Below, one piece after another: positions 34,274-42,043 of a stretch of 64,000 bases of DNA. How positions within the stretch are numbered: the stretch's first letter is position 1; every line of letters starts with the position of its first letter. Source of the stretch: Clostridiales bacterium UBA1316 (GTDB lineage: Bacteria > Bacillota > Clostridia > Oscillospirales > Oscillospiraceae); contig DBTM01000061.1 in NCBI GenBank assembly GCA_002307055.1, positions 94,522-158,521 on the forward strand. Reading direction: 5' to 3'. Below the pieces are notes generated by a model, which was not told the origin of the DNA, did no database searches, and saw nothing but the letters and a program-made list of their open reading frames with translations. Made by a program: the position numbers and the translations under genes.

Positions 34274-34396
34274 TTATCTGCTCTTACATACAGCGAAATC
34301 CTTTTTATTAACATGACAAGTAACCCGGCCAATAATAATAAGCCCGAGTACAAGTACGCTAATAATTATGATTTCATTGAAATATAAAGCGGACAT
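34274..34396 (-). CDS. Branched-chain-rich leader peptide of the ilv-leu operon
   Basis: A 40-codon ORF with AAGGAG 7-8 bases before its ATG. Residues 9-25 read IIIISVLVLGLIIIGRV: 13 of 17 are Ile, Val or Leu, exactly the three products of the operon. It lies between a promoter and an intrinsic terminator, immediately ahead of ilvB. This is the layout of ribosome-mediated attenuation: when charged Ile/Val/Leu tRNA is scarce the ribosome stalls and the terminator fails to form. An alternative is a small membrane protein, because the same stretch is hydrophobic, but the genetic position favours a leader. No T-box element was recognised. Confidence 0.8.
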   Translation of the reverse strand: MSALYFNEIIIISVLVLGLIIIGRVTCHVNKKDFAVCKSR

Positions 34397-34431
34397 GCTT
34401 ATAACTCCTTACCTGTAAGTTTATTTTTTAA

Positions 34432-34460
34432 AGTCTATCATGCGATATCAGCAAAGTCAA
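34432..34460 (-). promoter_or_regulatory. Promoter of the ilv-leu leader
   Basis: On the minus strand TTGACT (34460-34455) and TAGACT (34437-34432) are spaced by 17 bases, about 35 bases ahead of the leader peptide ATG. It is the only good sigma-A-like site seen in the 140 bases between folK and the leader. Confidence 0.55.
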
Positions 34461-34537
34461 TATATAATATGCGACAAATTATGCATTGCTCATTCTTTCG
34501 TTCTCTGTATATAAATGCTCAATATCCTCAATATGGT

Positions 34538-35023
34538 TCACGCAATGTGTGTACCAAGCCTCCGATGTACGGAGTCAACTTTGAGGGCGCTTAAACATTG
34601 CTCGATGTAACGGCCGTCAAAAATCAATCCGGGAGCGATTTCGTATAAAGGCACTAAAATAAAAGGCCGTTCCAGCATCTTGGGATGCGGGATGGTAAGC
34701 TTGTCCGTCTTAATTATTTCATCATTGTAAAGCAGAATATCAATATCAATAATCCTCGGATTATTGGTAATTGTTTTGACCCGTTTCATTTTTTGCTCGA
34801 TGTTCTGAATAAATTGTAACAGGTCCTCAGGAGAAAGCTCAGTGGCGCCTTGTACGGCGATGTACACAAACCAAGGCTGGCCTTTGCCGCCGGCAGGCTC
34901 TGTTTCGTAGGAGGAAGAAATTCTGGTAATGCGAACCTTATCCGGCAGCAGACTTAAGGCTTCTCTGATATTGGAGTCTGCGTCACCCAGATTAGATCCA
35001 AGGCTTAAAAAAACTCTGTTCAT
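34538..35023 (-). CDS. folK: 2-amino-4-hydroxy-6-hydroxymethyldihydropteridine pyrophosphokinase
   Basis: A 161-residue HPPK: N-terminal RVFLSLGSNLGDADSNIREA, the mid-loop SSYETEPAGGKGQPWFVYIA and the metal-binding TNNPRIIDIDILLYNDE. It transfers pyrophosphate from ATP to the pterin in folate synthesis. ATG 35023 is used since AAAGGGATGG lies just upstream. Other folate genes normally adjacent (folE, folP) are absent here and folB directly upstream is decayed. Confidence 0.92.
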   Translation of the reverse strand: MNRVFLSLGSNLGDADSNIREALSLLPDKVRITRISSSYETEPAGGKGQPWFVYIAVQGATELSPEDLLQFIQNIEQKMKRVKTITNNPRIIDIDILLYNDEIIKTDKLTIPHPKMLERPFILVPLYEIAPGLIFDGRYIEQCLSALKVDSVHRRLGTHIA

Positions 35024-35044
35024 GATCCATCCCTTTCTGTTCAA

Positions 35045-35220
35045 CGCCGATATGATCGAAGATGGTGTCAAGAGGGGCTTCAATGGGACTGTACTGCTCT
35101 TTTGACGATATCTCTGATGTAATCATAGACGGCGCTGCAATTAACCATGTCGTTCAAGTCGCCCGACCTGCCAGTTTAACAGGGGCCGATACAAACGGCG
35201 TCTACAATAAACCTCTGAAA
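35045..35220 (-). pseudogene. folB: Decayed dihydroneopterin aldolase (folB) remnant
   Basis: Reading the minus strand from 35217 gives QRFIVDAV, then after an in-frame TAA the stretch DLNDMVNCSAVYDYIRDIVK (35160-35101), and in another frame EQYSPIEAPLDTI. Put together this matches the FolB pattern of GQRFxVDxxL, DDLNDTVNYxxVY and the EQYxLIEALAxxIA stretch. At least one nonsense codon and one frameshift break it. It lies directly before folK, the usual folB-folK order. The N-terminus is not recognisable. Nothing else is seen in the gap 35220-35395. Confidence 0.65.
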
Positions 35221-35397
35221 ATATACTGCTCGGTTCTGCTGTTAGCCTGAGATTAAACTGGAACCTAAAATAATCCTATCACGATGAAAACAGGCGTCAA
35301 GTGCAATACTGACGGATTCTATCAAAAATAGGTCGATTATTTCTGTCATATTACTATTGAAATTTATATTGTTCGCGCATGGCGCAATATATCGATA

Positions 35398-35462
35398 ACA
35401 AAAAGGACATCTTGGCAATTTACCGCTTGTTAAGCTAACGGTAAAAGCAAGAACATCCTTTG
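35398..35462 (-). terminator. Imperfect long hairpin after the J-domain/GGDEF gene
   Basis: AAAGGA...TTTACCG near 35400-35424 is complementary, with mismatches, to CGGTAAAAGCAAGAACATCC near 35440-35460. It lies directly after the stop of the minus-strand gene at 35480 and is a probable terminator. Confidence 0.5.
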
Positions 35463-35479
35463 ATTAAACCGGATGATAT

Positions 35480-36697
35480 TTATTCGTAGATGCCTTTGTC
35501 GCACACGATGCTGCTGCCTTTTGCTTTTGCCGCGATCGCAATGTAATTATTCAAATTCCGTATCGTGTCCTCAAGGGAGCCGCGGAATTCCTCAATACCG
35601 ATATTAAGCTTGACCCTATAGGTCTTCCTGCAATAAATAAGCGATTCGACCTCAAAGAAGTTTTTTATTTTCTTTGCAGCCTTTGTGCTGCCCGATAAAT
35701 CAGTCTCCGGTAAAAGGATAATAAAACCGGTTTCGCCCCAGCGGCCAAGAATATCGAGTTTTCTGAAACCGTCATTGAGTATTTTACCCGCCCATTCGGC
35801 TGTATACCGCAGCAAATCCTGGCTCTTCGCGCGGATAATATCCTTCCCTAGGTCGACTTCAAGCAGCATGAGGGAAAAGATGTTCCCATAACGGCGATAC
35901 CGCCAAATCTCCCGCTGCGCGGCTTCAGAAAAGCCCTTTTTGTTATAGAGGCCCGTTCCGCTGTCCTTATAGCTGTAATGCTCCACCATATCGTTAATGA
36001 CGGATTTTGCCGCAAGTAAGCCGCTTAATTCTTCGAATCGCGCAATATAAGGCTGGATGTCATCAAAACCCACGTAGATCCGCCATGCGCGATCCTCTAA
36101 AACGACCTTTTTGCCAATGGTGTCATTTTCGAGCCGGCCCATCACGGAATTCTGCTCAACTGTTTGGACAGAAAACTCGACAACCTGGCTGAAAATACGT
36201 CCGCCAAGCTTAACGTATGAGATGAGTTTGTCGGCTTGGCAGGCATAATCCTGCAGAATGTAAATCCGTGAGACACCGCTCTGCCATTTGATAAAATCGT
36301 CCAAGGTGATATTTTTTTTATCCATTTCGGTGATCAAATCGTATGCATGGTCAAAATCGCCTGCTTTTATGCAGTCAAAATACTGCCCGAGGACTTCTTG
36401 GGCAGGGGGAGGGAAAACGGAATCCTCATTCTTTTTTGGCGGCGTTTTTATATCAGATGCAGCGTTCGGCATCTCCGGTTTTCTGGTTCTTTGGGCGTCG
36501 TAAACCCTTCTTTTGTCGTTGTCGCTGAGAGTCTCGTACGCTTCGTTGAGCTTTTTCATGCGGGCATCTGACCCCGCTGATTTATTGATGTCCGGGTGAT
36601 ACTTTTTAGCGAGCCGTTTATAAGCGCTCTCGATGACCTCAGGTTCCGCCAGAACGTGTACCTGAAGGATTCTGTAATAATCTTCGAGAATCGGCAT
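35480..36697 (-). CDS. J-domain protein fused to a degenerate GGDEF domain
   Basis: The 405-residue product has three parts. Residues 1-70 are a DnaJ J-domain, with helix II YKRLAKKY, the HPD motif at 34-36 and DNDKRRVYD in helix IV. Residues about 95-215 look like an NTF2-like or DUF4440-type alpha/beta domain. Residues about 245-405 resemble a GGDEF diguanylate-cyclase domain (DSGTGLYNKKGF, LEVDLGKDIIRA) but the signature reads GRWGETGF instead of GG(D/E)EF, so catalysis is unlikely. There are no transmembrane segments. ATG 36697 has AGGTGG 7 bases upstream. Probably a Hsp70-recruiting protein with a sensory or nucleotide-binding tail; target unknown. Confidence 0.75.
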   Translation of the reverse strand: MPILEDYYRILQVHVLAEPEVIESAYKRLAKKYHPDINKSAGSDARMKKLNEAYETLSDNDKRRVYDAQRTRKPEMPNAASDIKTPPKKNEDSVFPPPAQEVLGQYFDCIKAGDFDHAYDLITEMDKKNITLDDFIKWQSGVSRIYILQDYACQADKLISYVKLGGRIFSQVVEFSVQTVEQNSVMGRLENDTIGKKVVLEDRAWRIYVGFDDIQPYIARFEELSGLLAAKSVINDMVEHYSYKDSGTGLYNKKGFSEAAQREIWRYRRYGNIFSLMLLEVDLGKDIIRAKSQDLLRYTAEWAGKILNDGFRKLDILGRWGETGFIILLPETDLSGSTKAAKKIKNFFEVESLIYCRKTYRVKLNIGIEEFRGSLEDTIRNLNNYIAIAAKAKGSSIVCDKGIYE

Positions 36698-36823
36698 GAG
36701 TCGTACCACCTCAAATGCTTTCTTGCTTTATATATCGAACAAAATGAGAGCCGCAACAGGTTGAACCTGTTTTTTTTCGTCTTGCCGTCATAACGCATCT
36801 TATTATATATACGTACGAATTCA

Positions 36824-36855
36824 AAATGCAGGGCAAAAGATTCTGCCCTGCATTT
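36824..36855 (-). terminator. Terminator after the ABC exporter operon
   Basis: AAATGCAGGGCA at 36824-36835 pairs exactly with TGCCCTGCATTT at 36844-36855 with an 8-base loop, just past the stop of the second exporter gene at 36867. The minus strand shows TTTTGAATT after the stem. Confidence 0.8.
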
Positions 36856-36866
36856 CCTTGTGAATT

Positions 36867-38699
36867 TTACAGCACCGCGAGTGATTTTTCAAACTGTTCG
36901 CTTTTGAACTGATTCATGTATAGCTCGTAATAACGGCCTTTTTGCTGCATCAGCTCCTTATGGCTGCCCTGCTCGGCAATCTCACCGTCGTCGATGACGA
37001 GAATTTTGTCGGCATTGCGGACTGTTGAAAGGCGGTGGGCGATGATAAAGCTCGTGCGGTCTTTGAGCAGGGTGTTGACAGCGGCTTCAATTTTCATTTC
37101 AGATTCCGTATCGATGGAGCTTGTAGCCTCATCGAGCACAAAAATCTTCGGCTTTGCAAGGATTGCTCTGGCGAAGGAAACGAGCTGCTTCTGCCCGGTG
37201 GACATAAGGTTGCCGCCCTCGCCGGCTTCTGTGTCATACCCCTTCTCCAGCTTCAGAATAAACTCGTGGGCTCCAACCATTTTCGCTGCGGTTTCAATCT
37301 CCTCGTCGGTGGCATCAAGCCTTCCGTATCTAATGTTTTCTTTGATGGAACCGGAGAACAGGTGCGGTGTTTGCAGCACATACCCGAGCGAGGACTGCAG
37401 CCACAGCTGACTGCGCGCCTTCACATTGACGCCGTCAATCAGGATTTCTCCTTCACAGGGCTCATAAAACCGGCATATCAGGTTGACAATCGTTGACTTT
37501 CCGCCGCCGGTTGCTCCGACGAAGGCGATGTTCTCACCGGCATTAATCTTCAGATTAAAGTCTTTGAGTACCGGTTCATTTTCCTTATACCAGAAGGATA
37601 CGTTTTTGAATTCCACATCGCCTGTTATCGGCTCCCAGTTTTCCTTCTTGGGATTGAAGCTGTCGCCGTATTGAGCGGTAACCTCCGGTGTGTCTATGAT
37701 ATCGGAGGTCGCCGTCAGAACATCAACAACGCGCTCAGCCGCAGCCTGCGAGGACTGGAAATCGGAGAAAATACCGGCAAAGTTCCGTATTGGCTGGAAC
37801 ATCATATTGCCGATGCTGATAAAAAAGTTTAACTGACCTACTGTCAGGAGACCGCCCAGCACATCGTGCCCACCCTTGATCACAATGAAGCCGACCGCCA
37901 GGCTGATAATCAGATTGGCTACGGGAAGGTAGACAGCGGAGATCATCGCGGCTCTTATGGATGCCGCTTTCATATTGCCGGTGAGTTCGTGAAAGTCCTC
38001 GTTATTGAGTTCCTCACGGACTAAGGTCTTCGTCGTCTGAGCACCCGAAATGCCCTCGTTGAAGGCAGAGGTAATCATGCTGTTGAGCTTCCTCGTCTCG
38101 CGCTGGTATTTCAGGATTCGCTTCTGGAAAATAATCGAGACGATGACCAATAGAGGCACGGACGCGACTGTAATGAGCGCCAGCTTGAGGTTGACGGCAA
38201 ACATGGCGATGAGGCTTGCGATAATCGCCATAACGCTCCAGCCAAGGTCAATGCCCATCCATGAAATCAAGTCCATAATTCTGGAGATATCATTTGTCAG
38301 CTTTGAAATCAAAAAGCCGACGGCTGTCTTGTCAAAATAGGAAAAGCTCATGGTTTGCAGCTTGTGGAAGGCGTCCTGCCGGACATCGGCGCACAAATTT
38401 GATTCCAGGAACCCGCCGGAGCGAACGATAATCAGTGTGAGCAGGCAGCCAAGCGCCTGCAGACCCAATATCGCACCGACGAAAAGCGGCAGGTTTTTCA
38501 TTGTCCCGGGGATCATGAAGCCGTCAATTGCCCACATCGTCATGAAGGACATGCACAAATCGACAATACCGGCAATCATGCCGCCGCCAATGATGCATAT
38601 ATAAGCCTTTTTGTATCTCAGGGCAAACTTTAAGATAACCTTCCACGTCTGGGGATTGATTTTTTTATTTTGGTAGTCTTTTTCATCAATCATGCTCAT
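36867..38699 (-). CDS. Heterodimeric ABC multidrug exporter, second subunit (BmrD/YheH-like)
   Basis: A 610-residue half-transporter: six transmembrane helices in residues 30-320 and a nucleotide-binding domain from about 365. Walker A is GATGGGKST, the Walker B segment IFVLDEATSSIDTESE keeps the catalytic Glu, but the signature reads STGQKQ instead of SGGQ. This is complementary to its partner, which has a normal signature and a Walker B lacking Glu, so the dimer has one catalytic and one degenerate ATP site, as in BmrCD and TM287/288. Its ATG overlaps the partner stop by four bases. Substrate is unknown; drug or lipid export is usual. Confidence 0.88.
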   Translation of the reverse strand: MSMIDEKDYQNKKINPQTWKVILKFALRYKKAYICIIGGGMIAGIVDLCMSFMTMWAIDGFMIPGTMKNLPLFVGAILGLQALGCLLTLIIVRSGGFLESNLCADVRQDAFHKLQTMSFSYFDKTAVGFLISKLTNDISRIMDLISWMGIDLGWSVMAIIASLIAMFAVNLKLALITVASVPLLVIVSIIFQKRILKYQRETRKLNSMITSAFNEGISGAQTTKTLVREELNNEDFHELTGNMKAASIRAAMISAVYLPVANLIISLAVGFIVIKGGHDVLGGLLTVGQLNFFISIGNMMFQPIRNFAGIFSDFQSSQAAAERVVDVLTATSDIIDTPEVTAQYGDSFNPKKENWEPITGDVEFKNVSFWYKENEPVLKDFNLKINAGENIAFVGATGGGKSTIVNLICRFYEPCEGEILIDGVNVKARSQLWLQSSLGYVLQTPHLFSGSIKENIRYGRLDATDEEIETAAKMVGAHEFILKLEKGYDTEAGEGGNLMSTGQKQLVSFARAILAKPKIFVLDEATSSIDTESEMKIEAAVNTLLKDRTSFIIAHRLSTVRNADKILVIDDGEIAEQGSHKELMQQKGRYYELYMNQFKSEQFEKSLAVL

Positions 38700-40498
38700 G
38701 AGGCATCACCTTCTTCCTCCACAACGGCATTTTGGATATCATATGTACGCCGATAAATACCGGCAGTTTTCATCAGCTCCTCGTGGCTGCCTTCCTCGAC
38801 CACGCAGCCGTCCTTAAGAACGAAAATCCGATCGGCCTCCATCAGTGTGGTGATGCGGTGTGAAATGATGATTGTCGTGACATTTTTACGGCGTTTGATG
38901 AGCGCCTCGCGGATAGACGCGTCGGTTTTGGTGTCAACAGCCGACAATGAATCGTCGAAGGTCAGCACATCGCTCTCACCCATTAAGGCTCGGGCGATGG
39001 CGACACGCTGCTTTTGTCCGCCGGACAGTGTTACGCCGCGCTCACCGACAAGTGTGTTATAACCATCCTCAAAGCCTGCGATATCGTCGTGGATGCAGGC
39101 GCACACCGCGGAAGCTTCGACTTCCTCGGGCGACGGTGTCCGGTGCTTAATGCCGATGTTCTGAAGAATACTCTTCGAGTACAGGAACGGCTCCTGAAGC
39201 ACAATGCTGATGCGGCTTCTCAGGTACGTTTTTTTGATCTGGCGCACATCGACTCCGCCGATGCTGATGCTGCCGCTCGTCACGTCGTAAAGCCGCTGCA
39301 GCAGCAGCGACAGCGTGGATTTTCCCGAGCCTGTGCCGCCCAAAAAGGCAACTGTGGCACCGCCGGGGATCGTCATATTGAGGTTTTTAAGTACAGGTAC
39401 CGTGTCGTAGGAAAAGCACACATCCCTGAAGCAAATATCGCCGGAGAGGTCGGGTGTACTCCCGAAGTCAAGATCCGCTTCCTCCTCCGCGTTGAAAATT
39501 TCTTCGATACGGTTTGCCGCAACAAGCGTTTTGCTGAAATGATTCAACGTACGTCCAAAGCCCCTGATGGGCCAGAAGAACAAGAATACATAAGCTGTAA
39601 AGGCGGTAAAGTCGCCGATGGACAAGCTCCCGTTGACGCACAGGACGATGCCGAATATCATGATTGCCGATATTTCCAGACCGCACAGCCCGTCAAGAGA
39701 CGTCCAGAGATTTGCGAACGCGCGGATGACCTTCAGCGTCCACCATCTGTTTTCCTCATTTTCTTTATCGAACTTTTCCATCTCGTGAGCCTGCCGGCTG
39801 AAAGCGCGGACAACGCGTGTCCCGGTCAGGTTCTCCTGAATTACTGTAAACAGCCGCCCTTCGACTTTTTCCTGCTCGGCCATCAGCGTATTGATTTTAT
39901 TAAAAAACATGATGGATGTGAGAACAACGGGGATCACCAAAAAGAGGGTAATCAGCGTCAGCGGCACGTTCAGAGAGAACATAACAATGATGCCGACGAT
40001 GATCATGACGATGGTTCTGATAAGTTCCAGCATCATCTGGATATAAAATGTTCGGATTGTGCCGACATCGTTTGTTGCCCGCTGGATGATGTCGCCCGTT
40101 TGGGCCTTCGCGTGATACGAGAACGGCAGGCGCTGAATATGGGCATACAGCCGGTCCCGCAGCGTTTTAATGATGCCTTCACCGGCCAGGTTATTGCATT
40201 TAGCCCGGATGTAGCTGATCACCGCTAAAACAATCTGGAGCCCGAGCAGCGCCGCCGCCATGATCCAGATGTTCTTTTTGATTGTTTCGAGCCCGCCGAC
40301 GGCGTATATAAACCAGGAAAAATACCAAGGTGTGTGAAGCGGGCTGCTAGCCAGAACCGAGTCAATGGTTACCGCCATAATGAGCGGCGAGACAAAGGAT
40401 ATAACCAGTTCGGCAAACAGCAGTATAAAGCTTACGAGCATCGGCAGCCTGAACCCCTTGGTGTAACGCAGGACTGCCTTAAAACTATCTTTTTTCAA
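38696..40498 (-). CDS. Heterodimeric ABC multidrug exporter, first subunit (BmrC/YheI-like)
   Basis: A 600-residue half-transporter with six transmembrane helices (residues 15-320) and a nucleotide-binding domain: Walker A LGGTGSGKST, signature LSGGQKQRVAIARAL, Walker B VLTFDDSLSAVD where Asp replaces the catalytic Glu, H-loop IISHRI. The degenerate Walker B marks the BmrC-type half of an asymmetric exporter. Translation starts at TTG 40498 with AAAGGAAAGG upstream. It is preceded by two short ORFs separated by a terminator, an arrangement that suggests attenuation control of the exporter. Confidence 0.88.
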   Translation of the reverse strand: MKKDSFKAVLRYTKGFRLPMLVSFILLFAELVISFVSPLIMAVTIDSVLASSPLHTPWYFSWFIYAVGGLETIKKNIWIMAAALLGLQIVLAVISYIRAKCNNLAGEGIIKTLRDRLYAHIQRLPFSYHAKAQTGDIIQRATNDVGTIRTFYIQMMLELIRTIVMIIVGIIVMFSLNVPLTLITLFLVIPVVLTSIMFFNKINTLMAEQEKVEGRLFTVIQENLTGTRVVRAFSRQAHEMEKFDKENEENRWWTLKVIRAFANLWTSLDGLCGLEISAIMIFGIVLCVNGSLSIGDFTAFTAYVFLFFWPIRGFGRTLNHFSKTLVAANRIEEIFNAEEEADLDFGSTPDLSGDICFRDVCFSYDTVPVLKNLNMTIPGGATVAFLGGTGSGKSTLSLLLQRLYDVTSGSISIGGVDVRQIKKTYLRSRISIVLQEPFLYSKSILQNIGIKHRTPSPEEVEASAVCACIHDDIAGFEDGYNTLVGERGVTLSGGQKQRVAIARALMGESDVLTFDDSLSAVDTKTDASIREALIKRRKNVTTIIISHRITTLMEADRIFVLKDGCVVEEGSHEELMKTAGIYRRTYDIQNAVVEEEGDAS

Positions 40499-40536
40499 AC
40501 AGAATCCTTTCCTTTCAAGAGCCCGAACGATTCCGC

Positions 40537-40665
40537 TTATGCTACGCAGCTACCGGTAGCTATCACCATGTACATGCGTAAAACCGGCTGTCCGGGGGTG
40601 CCTGCCGCCGCTAAAGCTCCAGGCGGCAGAGCGATTGATAACAACATATAACGCAGTATTTCCAA
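40537..40665 (-). CDS. Small ORF between the leader terminator and the ABC exporter genes
   Basis: A 42-codon ORF, TTG start at 40665, with GAGGAGGGG ending 4 bases upstream (core GGAGG at spacing 6). It begins MEILRYMLLSIALPPG and ends MVIATGSCVA, and is moderately hydrophobic; it is not recognised. It lies just past the terminator and about 40 bases before the exporter start. The last codons overlap a 14-base palindrome, AGCTACCGGTAGCT (40548-40561). It could be a second leader or a small membrane protein co-expressed with the exporter. Confidence 0.45.
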   Translation of the reverse strand: MEILRYMLLSIALPPGALAAAGTPGQPVLRMYMVIATGSCVA

Positions 40666-40706
40666 TATACCCCTCCTCAAAAAAGCATTACAAACTGATA
40701 ATGAGC

Positions 40707-40737
40707 AAAAAAATACCACAGGATGATCATCCTGCGG
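40707..40737 (-). terminator. Intrinsic terminator within the ABC exporter leader
   Basis: On the minus strand CCGCAGGAT and ATCCTGTGG (40737-40716) form a 9-position stem with one mismatch and a GATC loop, followed by TATTTTTTT. It lies between the 30-codon leader ORF and the exporter genes. ACAGGAT inside leader codons 23-25 could pair with the ATCCTGT of the terminator 3' arm, an alternative antiterminator helix. Confidence 0.8.
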
Positions 40738-40761
40738 CAGCTCATTATGATTGCAAACCCG

Positions 40762-40854
40762 TTAAAAGCGAGCCGAAAGCAATCCTGTACCACAGAAATG
40801 ATAATTTGATTTTGCGAAATTTACCGGGTGATTTGCCTTACCATATCTGTTCAT
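40762..40854 (-). CDS. 30-codon leader ORF upstream of the ABC exporter
   Basis: ATG 40854 is preceded by GAAAGGAGGG with 6-base spacing, and the ORF encodes 30 residues, MNRYGKANHPVNFAKSNYHF then CGTGLLSARF. It has its own sigma-A-type promoter and is followed by an intrinsic terminator, then by the exporter operon on the same strand. This matches the bmrB arrangement of Bacillus subtilis in principle, where a small ORF and attenuator couple drug-stalled ribosomes to bmrCD expression; no sequence similarity to BmrB is claimed. It was not in frame with any other gene. Confidence 0.65.
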   Translation of the reverse strand: MNRYGKANHPVNFAKSNYHFCGTGLLSARF

Positions 40855-40882
40855 TTTCGGCCCTCCTTTCAAAGTTTTTTCT

Positions 40883-40911
40883 ATTGTATACCGAACAGCC
40901 AAATTCCGCAA
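40883..40911 (-). promoter_or_regulatory. Promoter of the ABC exporter leader
   Basis: On the minus strand TTGCGG (40911-40906) and TACAAT (40888-40883) are exactly 17 bases apart, extended to TATACAAT, about 30 bases ahead of the leader ORF start. Confidence 0.7.
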
Positions 40912-40950
40912 GGTATATTTTGAATATTTGTAAATTTATTTAAGCTCACT

Positions 40951-41886
40951 TTATAAAATATCCTGATCTCTGAATAAGCTTGAAACAGCTTCGTCATAAT
41001 CATAGAATTTTTCTGCTTTTTTGATTTTTTTTGCGTATTTGGCATTATCCGAAAACAATGAGATCATATACGACCACAATTCCTTCATTTTAAATAAGAC
41101 ATTCCGGTCGCCAGACAGTATTCCTCTATAATCCTGATAAATCTTATCATGAAATTCCCTGAGAAGGTTTTTATCAAGCTTTTTATTATCCACAATTTCC
41201 CCGACCAGCCCCGGATTTGTGATTAACCCTCTGCCCAGCATGACAGTGCTGACGAGAGGGAAACCGGCCGCAAACGCCCGATAATCCTCAGCTGTAAACA
41301 GATCGCCGTTATAGCAAACGGGGTTTTCGCTTGATATGAGAGATTCCTCAAAAACTTTCATATTGGGCTTGTTTTTGTAGAAATCCGTTTGAATTCTAGG
41401 ATGTATAATCAGTTCCTCGATGGGGTATTTATTAAATATTTCGATTAATTCATAAAATTCTTCGGGCCGGTCTTTCCCAATCCTTGTTTTAACCGATATT
41501 TTTGTGATTGCCTGAGCAAAAATTGCGTCGAAAAAAGCATCAAGCTCTTTTCTATTCGCAAGAAATCCGGCTCCTTTGTTTTTTGAAACGACAGTGCCGG
41601 ACGGACAGCCCAAATTAAAGTTGATCTCATTATATCCCAGCCGCTGTATTTTCTTTGAAGCCGCGATAAAATCCATCGCGTTGTTCGTCAGCAGCTGCGG
41701 AATCAATGGAACCCCCCTGTTGTTCTCAGGCAAAATGTCATTGAGCTCCCGGGACTTAAGGCGCTCGCTTTGGTTTGCGGCGATAAAAGGCGTAAAATAT
41801 TTATCTATATTATTGAAATAGGTATGATGGGCATTTCTGTAAACATATCCGGTCAAGCCTTCCATAGGCGCAAAATAGAAATTCAT
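40951..41886 (-). CDS. tRNA-dihydrouridine synthase
   Basis: A 311-residue Dus-family flavoenzyme: FMN-site MNFYFAPMEGLTGYVYR at the N-terminus, catalytic Cys in NFNLGCPSGTVV, and the FMN-phosphate segment TVMLGRGLITNPGLVGEI. It reduces uridines in tRNA. The C-terminal helical domain is short. The exporter leader lies 40 bases downstream with its own promoter, so they are probably separate units. Confidence 0.9.
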   Translation of the reverse strand: MNFYFAPMEGLTGYVYRNAHHTYFNNIDKYFTPFIAANQSERLKSRELNDILPENNRGVPLIPQLLTNNAMDFIAASKKIQRLGYNEINFNLGCPSGTVVSKNKGAGFLANRKELDAFFDAIFAQAITKISVKTRIGKDRPEEFYELIEIFNKYPIEELIIHPRIQTDFYKNKPNMKVFEESLISSENPVCYNGDLFTAEDYRAFAAGFPLVSTVMLGRGLITNPGLVGEIVDNKKLDKNLLREFHDKIYQDYRGILSGDRNVLFKMKELWSYMISLFSDNAKYAKKIKKAEKFYDYDEAVSSLFRDQDIL

Positions 41887-42043
41887 ATATCAAAAAACCT
41901 CTTGATTTTTTATATGATGATATCACAGATGTAACTATTTTAAAATATGTAAACTTGTCGCGTTTGCTTTTGCGAATTGTATTTGATATTATCTGATTGA
42001 TCAAATCATCAAAGATATAACAAAGATGGAGAAGTGCTGCGTA

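Noticed and set aside
34166..34460. A T-box riboswitch in the ilv operon leader
   Set aside because: No AGGGTGGNACCGCG-type T-box or specifier stem was found; the leader ORF and terminator explain the region.
35062..35250. A 62-codon plus-strand ORF in the folK upstream gap
   Set aside because: The minus strand of the same DNA holds folB-derived fragments, and the plus frame has no good ribosome site or family features.
39014..40228. A 404-codon plus-strand frame opposite the ABC exporter gene
   Set aside because: It is antisense to a well-supported transporter, with skewed composition (many Arg, Gln, His, Asp) and no recognisable motif or ribosome site; it arises from codon bias of the true gene.
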